A model generated the notes under the pieces. That model was given only the letters and a program-made list of their open reading frames with translations. It was not told where the DNA came from and searched no databases. Below are positions 1-8,000 of a stretch of DNA of 64,000 bases, one piece after another (the first letter of the stretch is position 1; the number at the start of each line of letters is the position of its first letter). The position numbers and the translations under genes were made by a program. The stretch comes from Sediminimonas qiaohouensis DSM 21189 (lineage in GTDB: Bacteria; Pseudomonadota; Alphaproteobacteria; Rhodobacterales; Rhodobacteraceae): contig NZ_AUIJ01000011.1 of the NCBI RefSeq assembly GCF_000423645.1, positions 1 through 64,000 on the forward strand, given 5' to 3'.

Positions 1-375
1 CATGTTCGCCGTGCCCTCGGAAAACTGGAAAATCCGGTCGCAGTAATCCCAGTATTCCTCAAGCGTCTCGCCCTTCACCGCGAACACGGGCGTGCCGCCC
101 TCGGCGATCGCCGCCGCAGCGTGGTCCTGCGTCGAGAAGATGTTGCACGACGCCCAGCGAACATCCGCCCCGAGCGCAACAAGCGTCTCGATCAGAACGG
201 CCGTCTGGATCGTCATGTGCAGGCTACCCGCAATCCGCGCGCCCTTCAGCGGTTGCGCGCCTGCAAACTCCTCCCGAAGCGCCATCAAACCAGGCATCTC
301 CGTCTCAGCAATCGCCAACTCCTTGCGACCATAAGCCGATAGTGAAAGATCCTTGATTATGTAATCCGTGGTCAT
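1..375 (-). CDS. ahcY: Adenosylhomocysteinase, N-terminal part (cut by window edge)
   Basis: Hydrolyses S-adenosylhomocysteine to adenosine and homocysteine, keeping SAM-dependent methylation from product inhibition. The 125 codons present begin with ATG at 375 and show the family's N-terminal substrate domain, including [13 protein letters not shown] and [20 protein letters not shown], which match AhcY closely. The rest lies left of the window. It is transcribed leftward, divergent from the HD hydrolase at 485, behind a Shine-Dalgarno AAGGAG. In Rhodobacter capsulatus ahcY follows regA-hvrA; here regA is 41 kb away, so that linkage is broken. Identification is secure for the visible part. 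Confidence 0.93.
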   Translation of the reverse strand, partial: MTTDYIIKDLSLSAYGRKELAIAETEMPGLMALREEFAGAQPLKGARIAGSLHMTIQTAVLIETLVALGADVRWASCNIFSTQDHAAAAIAEGGTPVFAVKGETLEEYWDYCDRIFQFSEGTANM

Positions 376-411
376 TGGCCGCGCTCCTTGGAAAAAACTT
401 GTTTGACCGAG

Positions 412-440
412 CAAATAGCATTGGCGCATTTGAACGACAA
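412..440 (-). promoter_or_regulatory. Candidate sigma70-type promoter for ahcY
   Basis: On the minus strand TTGTCG (435-440) is followed after 17 bp by TATTTG (412-417), 37 bp before the ahcY start codon. The -35 is good and the -10 moderate. I see no SAM, SAH or SAM-SAH riboswitch fold in the short leader. Confidence 0.35.
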
Positions 441-484
441 CACGGAACGAGACCGCTGCCGGAGCGCAGCAAGGAGAAGGCGCG

Positions 485-1078
485 ATGAAGAGTAGAAGAG
501 CCTGGCAAAGAATGCTCTCAGGGCGCAGGCTGGATCTGCTCGATCCGACGCCGATGGATGTCGAAATCGAAGATATCGCGCATGGCCTGGCATTTGTCGC
601 GCGCTGGAACGGGCAGACCAAGGGCGACTTCCCCTATTCCGTCGCCGAGCATTCGCTACTGGTGGAGACACTTTTTTCCCGCATCGCGCCGCGCAGCCCG
701 GCCAAATGGCGGCTTGCCGCGCTACTGCATGACGCGCCGGAATACGTGATCGGCGACATGATCAGCCCGGTCAAGGCCGCCGTGGGGCCCGGATACGAAG
801 AGCTGGATGCGCGCCTTGCCAGTGCAATTCGGATCAGGTTCGGCCTTCCTGCATCGCTGCCGGACACCGTCAAGCGCAACATCAAGAAAGCGGATCGGCT
901 AAGCGCATGGATGGAAGCCACTGAAATAGCAGGGTTTTCCAAGAGCGAAGCGACCAAGTTCTTTGGCAAGCCGTCCATGGATACCGTTGGTGATCTGACT
1001 ATTCGGCTACGCGCGCCCCGCGATGTGCGCGCAGAGTTCACTGCGCGTCACAACGCGTTGCTCAAGGAGATGGGGTGA
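485..1078 (+). CDS. HD-domain phosphohydrolase (YfbR-like), 197 aa
   Basis: A small HD-superfamily metal-dependent phosphohydrolase. The metal ligands are visible as [11 protein letters not shown] (first His) and [15 protein letters not shown] (the HD pair), spaced as in YfbR-type 5'-deoxynucleotidases; the substrate is not determined by the sequence. ATG at 485 follows GGAGAAGG. It diverges from ahcY and ends at 1078, one base before the grpE stop codon on the other strand, so the two genes are convergent with no gap and no terminator. Cytoplasmic; no membrane segment. Nucleotide pool cleaning is the likely role by family analogy only. Confidence 0.75.
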   Translation: MKSRRAWQRMLSGRRLDLLDPTPMDVEIEDIAHGLAFVARWNGQTKGDFPYSVAEHSLLVETLFSRIAPRSPAKWRLAALLHDAPEYVIGDMISPVKAAVGPGYEELDARLASAIRIRFGLPASLPDTVKRNIKKADRLSAWMEATEIAGFSKSEATKFFGKPSMDTVGDLTIRLRAPRDVRAEFTARHNALLKEMG

Positions 1079-1642
1079 TCATTCCTTGGGTGTGGACGAG
1101 ACCCCAACCTGTGCCGGCCTGAGCAGGCGATCGTGCAGAAGGAACCCTTCGGCGGATACCTGAATGATGTCTCCCGCGATGGTGTCGGGGACCGGCGCTT
1201 CAAACATGGCCTGGTGCAGTTGCGGATCGAAGGCGTCACCGACCTGCGGCGAGATAAGCTCGATTCCATGCTTCTTGAACACGTTGAGCAGCTCCCGCAT
1301 GGTCAATTCGACCCCTTCGAGGAGCGGGCCGAATGCTTCGCGCTGCTCGTCGGTTGCCGCGTCGAGCGCCCGTTTGAGGTTATCGTAAACCGGCAGCATG
1401 TCGCGCGCCAGCTTTGAGCCGCCGTATTGCTCGGCTTCTCGCCTATCCTTTTCGGACCGCTTGCGTGCATTCTCGGCGTCGGCCAGCGCCCGCATGAAGC
1501 GGTCGCGGTAATCGTCCCGCTCAGCGCGCAAGCTGTCGATCTCGATTTCTTCTTCGTCCGGCTCGGCCATCTGGCCTGCGTATTCCTCGGACTCTGCAGT
1601 ATCGATATCGTCAAGAAAATCGTCGTTCTTCGGTTCTGCCAT
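1079..1642 (-). CDS. grpE: Nucleotide exchange factor GrpE, 187 aa
   Basis: Co-chaperone that releases ADP from DnaK. The N-terminal third is acidic and likely disordered, followed by a long coiled-coil helix (RAERDDYRDRFMRALADAENARKRSEKDRREAE) and the C-terminal beta domain with VELTMRELLNVFKKHGIELI and EAPVPDTIAGDIIQV, both GrpE hallmarks. It starts 9 bp after hrcA ends, so the two form a heat-shock operon read leftward. dnaK and dnaJ are not in the window. Length is normal for the family. Confidence 0.96.
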   Translation of the reverse strand: MAEPKNDDFLDDIDTAESEEYAGQMAEPDEEEIEIDSLRAERDDYRDRFMRALADAENARKRSEKDRREAEQYGGSKLARDMLPVYDNLKRALDAATDEQREAFGPLLEGVELTMRELLNVFKKHGIELISPQVGDAFDPQLHQAMFEAPVPDTIAGDIIQVSAEGFLLHDRLLRPAQVGVSSTPKE

Positions 1643-1651
1643 ATTCCACCT

Positions 1652-2716
1652 CTAGCTCCGGTCGGAGATCAGTTTTCCAACCAGTTGCGCCGTGTAGTCC
1701 ACGATCGGCACAATTCGTCCATAGTTCAGGCGCGTCGGGCCAATGACGCCGACTGCGCCAACAATCTTTCGATCGGCGTTCATATATGGAGAGACCACCA
1801 AAGAGGAACCCGAAAGTGAGAAAAGTTTATTCTCCGATCCGATAAAAATGCGCACACCGTCGCCCTGTTCGGCCAATTCAAGAAATTCGGCGATGTCGCG
1901 CTTGCGCTCGAGATCGTCAAACAGGCTTCGTATGCGCTCAAGGTCCTCTTCGGTGCCGTCTCCGCTAAGAAGATTCGCACGGCCGCGCACGATCAGGCGC
2001 TCCGTGTGCTCGCCCTCGTCATCCCAGACCGCAAGGCCGCTTTTGACCAGGTCCTGCGCCAGCGTGTCGATTTCCTGGCGGCGAGCCTTGATTTCGCGGC
2101 GCATCAGGCCCTGCAAATCGCTGAGCGTCTTGCCCTCAGCCAGGGCATTCACGAAATTCGCCGCCTCACGCATCGCCGAGGGCGTCTGACCCGCCGGCGG
2201 CGTGAACAAGCGGTTTTCAACGTGCCCGTCTGCGAAGACGAGCACGACCAAGGCCCTGTCCGAGCCCAGGCTGACAAACTCGACATGCTTGATCGGCGCT
2301 TCGTGCTTGGGCGCCAACACCAAAGAGGCACCCCGGGTCACGCCCGACAGTGCCGTGCTTAACCGATCCAGCATGCCGCTGACGTCCTGGGAGTTGCTGC
2401 CAAGGGTATCGTCGATCTTTTGCCGGTCCCCGACATCCAGATCGCCCACCTCCAGCAACCCATCGACAAACATGCGCAGGCCGGCCTGTGTGGGGACGCG
2501 CCCGGCGCTGATATGGGGGCTTCCGAGCAGGCCGAGATGCTCCAGGTCCTGCATCGCGTTGCGGATGGTGGCGGCGCTCACCTTTTCGTTCATCACGCGA
2601 CTGAGCGTGCGACTTCCAACAGGATCGCCGCTTGCAAGGTATCCCTCCACGACGCGCCGGAAAACTTCGCGCGACCGATCGTCCATCTCGTTTATGATAT
2701 TGGAACTGTCACCCAT
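1652..2716 (-). CDS. hrcA: Heat-inducible transcription repressor HrcA, 354 aa
   Basis: Repressor that binds CIRCE elements upstream of chaperone operons and is kept active by GroEL. The N-terminal winged helix is visible in SREVFRRVVEGYLASGDPVGSRTLS and KVSAATIRNAMQDLEHLGLL; the C-terminal HrcA domain ends with VGVIGPTRLNYGRIVPIVDYTA, the family signature. First gene of the hrcA-grpE operon, divergent from rph. I found no CIRCE inverted repeat in the 112-bp gap upstream, so it is probably not CIRCE-autoregulated here; its likely targets (groESL) lie elsewhere. Confidence 0.96.
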   Translation of the reverse strand: MGDSSNIINEMDDRSREVFRRVVEGYLASGDPVGSRTLSRVMNEKVSAATIRNAMQDLEHLGLLGSPHISAGRVPTQAGLRMFVDGLLEVGDLDVGDRQKIDDTLGSNSQDVSGMLDRLSTALSGVTRGASLVLAPKHEAPIKHVEFVSLGSDRALVVLVFADGHVENRLFTPPAGQTPSAMREAANFVNALAEGKTLSDLQGLMRREIKARRQEIDTLAQDLVKSGLAVWDDEGEHTERLIVRGRANLLSGDGTEEDLERIRSLFDDLERKRDIAEFLELAEQGDGVRIFIGSENKLFSLSGSSLVVSPYMNADRKIVGAVGVIGPTRLNYGRIVPIVDYTAQLVGKLISDRS

Positions 2717-2738
2717 GCCTGTATCCTGTTCGGGGCGC

Positions 2739-2767
2739 CATTAAAGGCCTTCACACCAAAAGGTCAA
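2739..2767 (-). promoter_or_regulatory. Candidate promoter of hrcA-grpE
   Basis: On the minus strand TTGACC (2762-2767) and TTAATG (2739-2744) are separated by 17 bp, 22 bp before the hrcA start codon. The -35 is near consensus; the -10 is weak, so a heat-shock sigma factor cannot be excluded. Confidence 0.4.
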
Positions 2768-2805
2768 TCGGGGTTGCGCCCTGTGCCTGACTGGCTGTAT
2801 CCCCG

Positions 2806-2821
2806 CCCTGAATTTACAGGG
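2806..2821 (+). promoter_or_regulatory. Small hairpin overlapping the rph ribosome binding site
   Basis: CCCTG (2806-2810), a six-base loop AATTTA and CAGGG (2817-2821) form a perfect 5-bp stem. The right arm carries most of the AGGGGA that serves as the Shine-Dalgarno for rph at 2829, so the stem could occlude ribosome binding. No function is shown by sequence alone. Confidence 0.3.
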
Positions 2822-2828
2822 GACTTAC

Positions 2829-3551
2829 ATGCGACCTTCGGGAAGAAACTTAAGTGATATGCGCCCGGTTTCAATCGAAACCGATGTAACGAAACACGCA
2901 GAAGGGTCCTGCATGATCCGCGTGGGCGATACGCATGTTCTATGCACCGCCTCGGTAGAGCCGCGCGTGCCGCCGTTCCTCAAAGGCAGCGGCTTGGGAT
3001 GGGTCACGGCGGAATATGGTATGCTGCCCCGCTCGACCGGGTCGCGCATGCGCCGCGAGGCAACCGCGGGCAAACAAGGTGGGCGCACCGTCGAAATCCA
3101 GCGCCTGATCGGCCGATCGCTGCGGGCCGGCGTGGATCGGGTAGCAATGGGTGAGCGGCAGATAACCGTGGATTGCGATGTGATCCAGGCGGATGGCGGT
3201 ACGCGCTGCGCTGCGATCACTGGCGGTTGGGTGGCGCTCCGCCTCGCGGTCGGCCGCCTCATGAAGGCCGGGGACCTGACGAGCGATCCGCTCATCGAGC
3301 CTGTTTCAGCCGTTTCTTGCGGCATTTATGCGGGACAGCCGGTGCTTGACCTGGACTATCTTGAGGATAGCGAGGCAGGCGTAGACGGGAACTTCATCAT
3401 GCTGGCCAGCGGCAAACTGATCGAGGTCCAGATGTCAGCCGAGGGATCCACCTATACGCGCGCGCAGATGAACGAACTGCTCGATCTGGCGGAAAAGGGC
3501 GTCGCGGAATTGACCCAGGCGCAAATGGCAGCGGTCGATGCGACGTCTTGA
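2829..3551 (+). CDS. rph: Ribonuclease PH, 240 aa
   Basis: Phosphorolytic 3'-5' exoribonuclease that trims tRNA 3' ends. The start MRPSGR, the early core ITRHAEGS-like [21 protein letters not shown], and the block [18 protein letters not shown] are typical of the RNase PH fold, and the length matches the family. It opens a tight rightward operon: rdgB begins 14 bp before rph ends, and hemW and a DUF454 gene follow. It is divergent from hrcA, an arrangement common in alphaproteobacteria. Confidence 0.97.
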   Translation: MRPSGRNLSDMRPVSIETDVTKHAEGSCMIRVGDTHVLCTASVEPRVPPFLKGSGLGWVTAEYGMLPRSTGSRMRREATAGKQGGRTVEIQRLIGRSLRAGVDRVAMGERQITVDCDVIQADGGTRCAAITGGWVALRLAVGRLMKAGDLTSDPLIEPVSAVSCGIYAGQPVLDLDYLEDSEAGVDGNFIMLASGKLIEVQMSAEGSTYTRAQMNELLDLAEKGVAELTQAQMAAVDATS

Positions 3552-4149
3552 ACAGGGCGAAACCCTGCTGGTTGCCACGCACAACGCCGGCAAACTGGAA
3601 GAAATCGCCGCATTGTTGGGGCCCTATGGCATCGCGGTGATCGGCGCAAAGGACCGGGGCCTCGCAGAGCCAGACGAAACCGAAACCACCTTTGTAGGCA
3701 ATGCCCGCATCAAGGCACATGCCGCCGCGAAAGCAACCGGCCTGCCCGCCCTTGCCGATGATAGCGGGCTTGAGATAGATGCCCTGAATGGCGCGCCGGG
3801 GGTCTATACCGCGGATTGGGCCGAAACAGACACTGGGCGCGATTTTGTCCTCGCGATGACGCGGGTTCATAATGAACTAAGCAAAAGCGGCGCGCCGCAA
3901 CCTTGGACGGCCCGGTTTCGCTGTACCCTTGTGCTCGCATGGCCCGACGGTCATGATGAGGTGTTCCCGGGCTATATCGATGGTCGGATCGTTTGGCCAA
4001 TGCGTGGCGATCAGGGGCATGGATATGACCCGATATTCCAAGCTGATGGTTATAGTATAACGTTCGGAGAAATGGATCGCTGGGAAAAGAACCGCATCAG
4101 CCATCGCGCAGATGCGTTCACGAAATTCACGCAGGCATGCCTTGGTTGA
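3538..4149 (+). CDS. rdgB: Non-canonical purine NTP pyrophosphatase (RdgB/HAM1), 203 aa
   Basis: Hydrolyses ITP, dITP and XTP to monophosphates and so keeps deaminated purines out of nucleic acid. Family motifs are the N-terminal [18 protein letters not shown] (T/SxNxxK nucleotide-binding motif), [40 protein letters not shown] and a C-terminal SHRADAF. ATG at 3538 overlaps the end of rph by 14 bp, which suggests translational coupling; the 3' end overlaps hemW. Length is normal. Confidence 0.96.
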   Translation: MRRLEQGETLLVATHNAGKLEEIAALLGPYGIAVIGAKDRGLAEPDETETTFVGNARIKAHAAAKATGLPALADDSGLEIDALNGAPGVYTADWAETDTGRDFVLAMTRVHNELSKSGAPQPWTARFRCTLVLAWPDGHDEVFPGYIDGRIVWPMRGDQGHGYDPIFQADGYSITFGEMDRWEKNRISHRADAFTKFTQACLG

Positions 4150-5299
4150 CGATTGGAAAAATGGCGGTTTCGCCATCTATGTTCATTGGCCCTTCTGCCA
4201 GGCCAAGTGCCCCTATTGCGACTTCAACAGCCATGTTTCACGTGAAATAGACCAGGAACGCTGGAAAGCGGCGTATCTAGCCGAGATTGATCGCTACGCG
4301 GCGCAGACGCCGGATCGGGTGCTGACATCTGTGTTCTTCGGCGGCGGCACGCCAAGCCTCATGGACCCGGACGTCGTTCACGCGATCCTTGATCGTATCA
4401 GGTATCACTGGCCCGCAGCGAACGATCTCGAAGTGACCCTGGAGGCAAACCCCAGCTCAGTCGAGGCGTCGCGTTTTCGTGGTTATGCGGCGGCGGGAGT
4501 AACCCGAGTTTCCATGGGGATTCAGGCACTAAACAACGCCGATTTGCAACGTTTGGGTCGCCTTCACAGCGTCGAAGAGGCAATCGCGGCCTTTGCTATC
4601 GCGCGCGAACAGTTCGACCGCGTGAGCTTTGACCTGATTTATGCCCGGCAGGATCAAAACCTTGATGCTTGGCAACAGGAGCTGGAACAGGCCCTTTCCA
4701 TGGCCGTCGATCACCTGTCTCTCTATCAACTGACCATCGAAAGCGGCACCGCCTTTGGTGACAGGTACGATCGCGGCAAACTTCGCGGCCTGCCGACAGA
4801 CGATTTAGCTGCCGATATGTACCATGCCACGCAGGAAATATGCCAATCCGCTGGGTACGACACCTACGAGGTTTCCAATCACGCCCGGCCCGGATGCGAG
4901 TCGCAGCATAACCGGGTTTACTGGCGTTATGGCGATTTCGTCGGCATTGGACCTGGCGCGCATGGGCGCCTCTCGATTGGCGGCGGTAGGTTCGCGACCG
5001 TTGCGCATAGCGCCCCTGGGCGCTGGCTTACAGCCGCAACAGATGGCAGCACCGAGCTGCACCGAGAGCCGATCTCGCGCGAGCATCAAGCAGACGAATT
5101 CCTGATGATGGGGCTGCGGCTATCTGAAGGCATTGATACGGAAAGGTACGCGGCGCTTGCCGATCGGGCCCTGCCGACAGAAAAACTGCAACATCTCTCC
5201 GATATCGGTATGGTCGAGTTAATCCCCGGAAACCTCAGGGTCACACCCGAGGGGCGTGCGGTTTTGAACTCGATCACTCGTGAGCTTCTGTCGGGATAG
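4142..5299 (+). CDS. hemW: Radical SAM heme chaperone HemW, 385 aa
   Basis: HemN-like radical SAM protein; family members insert heme into respiratory enzymes rather than oxidise coproporphyrinogen. The 4Fe-4S site CxxxCxxC is seen as C19, C23 and C26 (FCQAKCPYC), followed by FFGGGTPSLM and EANPSS. I chose TTG at 4142 because [19 protein letters not shown] fits the family N-terminus; ATG at 4112 gives a 395-aa version with a longer rdgB overlap. The coding sequence carries a 15/16 parS match at 4234-4249. Third gene of the rph operon. Confidence 0.92.
   Translation: MVDDWKNGGFAIYVHWPFCQAKCPYCDFNSHVSREIDQERWKAAYLAEIDRYAAQTPDRVLTSVFFGGGTPSLMDPDVVHAILDRIRYHWPAANDLEVTLEANPSSVEASRFRGYAAAGVTRVSMGIQALNNADLQRLGRLHSVEEAIAAFAIAREQFDRVSFDLIYARQDQNLDAWQQELEQALSMAVDHLSLYQLTIESGTAFGDRYDRGKLRGLPTDDLAADMYHATQEICQSAGYDTYEVSNHARPGCESQHNRVYWRYGDFVGIGPGAHGRLSIGGGRFATVAHSAPGRWLTAATDGSTELHREPISREHQADEFLMMGLRLSEGIDTERYAALADRALPTEKLQHLSDIGMVELIPGNLRVTPEGRAVLNSITRELLSG
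4234..4249. promoter_or_regulatory. parS-like site, 15 of 16 bases, inside hemW
   Basis: The palindrome reads TGTTTCACGTGAAATA, differing from the consensus TGTTTCACGTGAAACA at one base. It lies 1.4 kb beyond the parB stop and encodes HVSREI in hemW. Together with two perfect copies at 7956 and 9858 it probably belongs to the ParB-binding centromere. Confidence 0.75.
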
Positions 5300-5302
5300 G
5301 AT

Positions 5303-5656
5303 ATGCGATTTCTGTGGGCAGGTATGGGGTTGGCATGCGTCGCGTTCGGGGCGGCGGGCATGTTCCTGCCGCTATTGCCTACCGTGCCCTTCATGCTATT
5401 GGCGGCGTTCTTTTTCGCGCGCTCTTCCGAGAGATTGCACGATTGGCTGTTGAATCACCGGGTTTTCGGGCCACCCATCCTCGAATGGAGCGAGAGAGGC
5501 GCCATCAACCCACGCGCCAAACGATATGCGACCCTCTCCATCGGCCTGGTGTTCGTTTTGTCCGTCCTATTCGCACTAAAACCGCTGATACTGCTTATAC
5601 AGGGACTGATTTTGCTATGCGTGCTCGCCTTCATATGGTCGCGGCCTAGCGCGTAG
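5303..5656 (+). CDS. DUF454 (YbaN-like) inner membrane protein, 117 aa
   Basis: A small membrane protein of the DUF454/YbaN family with no established function. The sequence shows the diagnostic GAAGMFLPLLPTVPFMLLAAFFFARSS block (a hydrophobic hairpin followed by a basic-acidic patch), NHRVFGPPI, and a C-terminal hydrophobic pair of helices. It starts 3 bp after hemW, so it ends the rph-rdgB-hemW operon. Its 3' end overlaps the 3' end of parB by 11 bp on the other strand, and there is no visible terminator between the convergent genes. Confidence 0.85.
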   Translation: MRFLWAGMGLACVAFGAAGMFLPLLPTVPFMLLAAFFFARSSERLHDWLLNHRVFGPPILEWSERGAINPRAKRYATLSIGLVFVLSVLFALKPLILLIQGLILLCVLAFIWSRPSA

Positions 5657-6566
5657 CCGACAACATTCGGCACAACTCATCAAGTTCATCCAGCGTCGAG
5701 TAGCCAATGGTTACGCGACCGGATTCCTTGTTCTCGTCATGTTGAATGCTGACTCGCATCCCCAGAGCGGCAGAAAGATCGCCCTCAAGCGCCTTGGTGT
5801 CCGCGTCCTTACTGGGCTTTTGCCCCTTCCCTGCCGCCTTTTGTCCGCCCTGCGGCGTCTTGGCATCACTGGCGGCCTTGCGAACAAGGTTCTCCGTCTC
5901 CCGAACCGACAGTCCGGAACTGACTACCTTTTTCGCCAGCGCCACAGGGTCATCCGCGGTAATCAGGGCGCGCGCATGCCCCGCTGATAACTTGTTGTCG
6001 CGCAAATAGGCTTGCACCTCGTCCGGCAACCCCAGAAGGCGCACAAGATTTGCGATATAGCTTCGGCTTTTGCCCAGGACATCCGATAACTTTTCCTGGG
6101 TATGGCCAAACTTCTCCATCAGCTGACGATACCCGGCCGCCTCTTCGATCGGGTTGAGGTCAGCACGCTGGATATTCTCGATAATCGCGATCTCGAGCAC
6201 CTCGGTATCGTCAAAATCGCGCACAAGGATAGGCAATTCGTGCAGCTTCGCCATCTGTGCGGCACGCCAACGGCGCTCGCCGGCGACGATTTCGAACGAT
6301 CCGTCTTCTCCGGCCCGAGCGCGGACGATCAGGGGCTGAATGACCCCCTTTTGCCGAATGGACGCAGCCAGCTCTTCAAGATCACTGGTGGTGAAGTTGC
6401 GGCGCGGCTGATCGGGGTTTGGGTGCACCTTTTCGATCGGCACAATACGATCGGCCTGTCCACCGGAGGCGGCTGGGGTTGCAGCCTCTTCAGCCTGGCT
6501 TACATCAGCCATAAGCGCCGACAAGCCGCGACCCAACCCTCGGTTCTTGTGCTTTTTCTCAGACAT
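5646..6566 (-). CDS. parB: Chromosome partitioning protein ParB, 306 aa
   Basis: CTP-dependent clamp that loads at parS and spreads, and organises the origin for segregation with ParA. The N-terminal ParA-interacting tail contains NRGLGRGLSALM; the ParB/Srx CTPase domain contains HPNQ-type PNPDQPRRNF and the arginine-rich GERRWRAAQMA; a central helix-turn-helix (VLGKSRSYIANLVRLLGLP) reads parS; the C-terminal domain dimerises. It starts 14 bp after parA ends. parS sites lie within 9 kb, in hemW, rsmG and mnmG. A normal chromosomal ParB. Confidence 0.97.
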   Translation of the reverse strand: MSEKKHKNRGLGRGLSALMADVSQAEEAATPAASGGQADRIVPIEKVHPNPDQPRRNFTTSDLEELAASIRQKGVIQPLIVRARAGEDGSFEIVAGERRWRAAQMAKLHELPILVRDFDDTEVLEIAIIENIQRADLNPIEEAAGYRQLMEKFGHTQEKLSDVLGKSRSYIANLVRLLGLPDEVQAYLRDNKLSAGHARALITADDPVALAKKVVSSGLSVRETENLVRKAASDAKTPQGGQKAAGKGQKPSKDADTKALEGDLSAALGMRVSIQHDENKESGRVTIGYSTLDELDELCRMLSATR

Positions 6567-6580
6567 CTCGAATTCCTGTA

Positions 6581-7390
6581 TCAGGCCGGAATGCCGGCAT
6601 GTTTTTCAAGCAGCTCTTTGGCCAGTGCGATATATGCATGGGCGCCCTTGGATGCCGGATCATAATCCAGAACAGGCTGCGCATAAGACGGCGCCTCGGA
6701 TACGCGCACATTTCGCGGAATCACCGTCTGACAAACCAAGTCGCCAAGGTTGTCCCGTGCATCCGCCTCCACTTGTTGGGAAAGGTTATTGCGGGCGTCA
6801 TACATCGTCAGAAGCACCCCTTCGATGCGTAAATCCGGATTGGCCGTTTGCCGCACCTCCCGGATTGTCATCAATAGCTGCGATAACCCCTCTAGCGCAA
6901 AGAACTCTGATTGAAGCGGTATCAGAACGGAATGGGCCGCCACCATAGCATTGACCGTCAAAAGGCTTAGCGACGGGGGGCAATCGATAAGCACATAGTC
7001 AAACTCGTACGCATCCATCGCATGCTGACGCAGGGAGTCATGCAGCAGATAGCTTCGCTTTTCGTTCGCCACCAATTCAATGTCGGCCGAGGACAAATCG
7101 ACGGTCGCGGGAACAATATAGAGGTTCTCCGTCTTCGTTGGCTTGATGACCTCACTCAGCGCAACATCGTCAACAAGCAAGTCATATGTCGTGTACTCGC
7201 GCGCCGACGCCTCGACACCCAGCCCCGTCGAAGAGTTCCCCTGAGGATCAAGATCCACGATCAGCACCCTATTCCCGAGCGCCGTGAGGGCCGCCCCCAG
7301 GTTGATCGTCGTTGTCGTCTTGCCAACGCCGCCTTTCTGGTTCGCAATCGCAATCAGGCGTGGCCCCCGCGGGCGGGTCGGATCAGACAC
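6581..7390 (-). CDS. parA: Chromosome partitioning ATPase ParA (Soj), 269 aa
   Basis: Deviant Walker ATPase that moves ParB-bound origins. The ATP site is IAIANQKGGVGKTTTTINL, with LIVDLDPQGNSSTGLG after it and the catalytic-site block DYVLIDCPPSLSLLT. I chose GTG at 7390 ([13 protein letters not shown]) because GGAGGG sits 7 bp upstream; a TTG five codons further up is in frame but has no better site. It overlaps the end of rsmG by 8 bp and precedes parB in the same operon. Confidence 0.96.
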   Translation of the reverse strand: MSDPTRPRGPRLIAIANQKGGVGKTTTTINLGAALTALGNRVLIVDLDPQGNSSTGLGVEASAREYTTYDLLVDDVALSEVIKPTKTENLYIVPATVDLSSADIELVANEKRSYLLHDSLRQHAMDAYEFDYVLIDCPPSLSLLTVNAMVAAHSVLIPLQSEFFALEGLSQLLMTIREVRQTANPDLRIEGVLLTMYDARNNLSQQVEADARDNLGDLVCQTVIPRNVRVSEAPSYAQPVLDYDPASKGAHAYIALAKELLEKHAGIPA

Positions 7391-8000
7391 GAATGAGCCC
7401 TCCAATCTTTAGAATAACGGCGTCCTCATCTGTTTCGCTCTTTATTGCCTCATAGTCAAATGCCCATGCAGCCTGTGCCGCCTCCACCTCTGCGCGCCAT
7501 CGCGCCCCCTTGGGGAAAAGGCAGATCGCATTAGGTGCCATGTGCCGCTCTATCAGCTCAAACAGCTTACTCAGAGGCGCCAGAGCGCGCGCGGAAATGA
7601 CATCCGCCCCTTGCGGAGGCACGTCTTCGATCCTCTTGGCAACAACCCTTGCGTTCAGGCCGGCCTGCCGCACCACTGTTCTTAGGAACTCCGCTTTTCT
7701 GACATCGCTCTCAACAAGGGTGACGGACCTGGGTGCGTTTATTTCATTGGACATCGCGGCAATGACAAGGCCGGGGAACCCGCCGCCGCTTCCGATATCC
7801 AACCAGAGGTTCGCAGGGCTATCGCACAGCCGCAACAGCTGTGCAGAATCGTGGATGTGGCGTTCCCACAAATCGCCAAGCGTGGTTTTTGAAACCAGGT
7901 TTATCCGCGGGTTCCATTTTTCAAGAAGGTCGGCGAGAACCCTTAGCCGGTCCATTGTTTCACGTGAAACACTCAGCCCTTTTGAGGGGTCGCCGCTCAT
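7383..8000 (-). CDS. rsmG: 16S rRNA (guanine-527 N7) methyltransferase RsmG (GidB), 205 aa
   Basis: Methylates G527 in 16S rRNA with SAM. The SAM site is [17 protein letters not shown], and the family's N-terminal [26 protein letters not shown] is present. ATG at 8000 overlaps the mnmG stop as ATGA. The 5' end carries a perfect parS (7956-7971) that encodes the VSRET stretch of the protein, so the codon choice here is fixed by the DNA-binding function. Part of the mnmE-mnmG-rsmG-parA-parB block. Confidence 0.96.
   Translation of the reverse strand: MSGDPSKGLSVSRETMDRLRVLADLLEKWNPRINLVSKTTLGDLWERHIHDSAQLLRLCDSPANLWLDIGSGGGFPGLVIAAMSNEINAPRSVTLVESDVRKAEFLRTVVRQAGLNARVVAKRIEDVPPQGADVISARALAPLSKLFELIERHMAPNAICLFPKGARWRAEVEAAQAAWAFDYEAIKSETDEDAVILKIGGLIRV
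7956..7971. promoter_or_regulatory. parS centromere site, perfect, inside rsmG
   Basis: A perfect 16-bp palindrome TGTTTCACGTGAAACA, the consensus ParB site known from Bacillus, Caulobacter and most other chromosomes. It is translated as part of VSRETM near the RsmG N-terminus. It lies 5.1 kb left of the probable oriC. Confidence 0.95.

Noticed and set aside
376-484. SAM or SAH riboswitch upstream of ahcY
   Set aside because: The leader is short and I see no matching pseudoknot or conserved loop; only a promoter-like pair is present.
2717-2828. CIRCE element upstream of hrcA
   Set aside because: No TTAGCACTC-N9-GAGTGCTAA or close relative is present.
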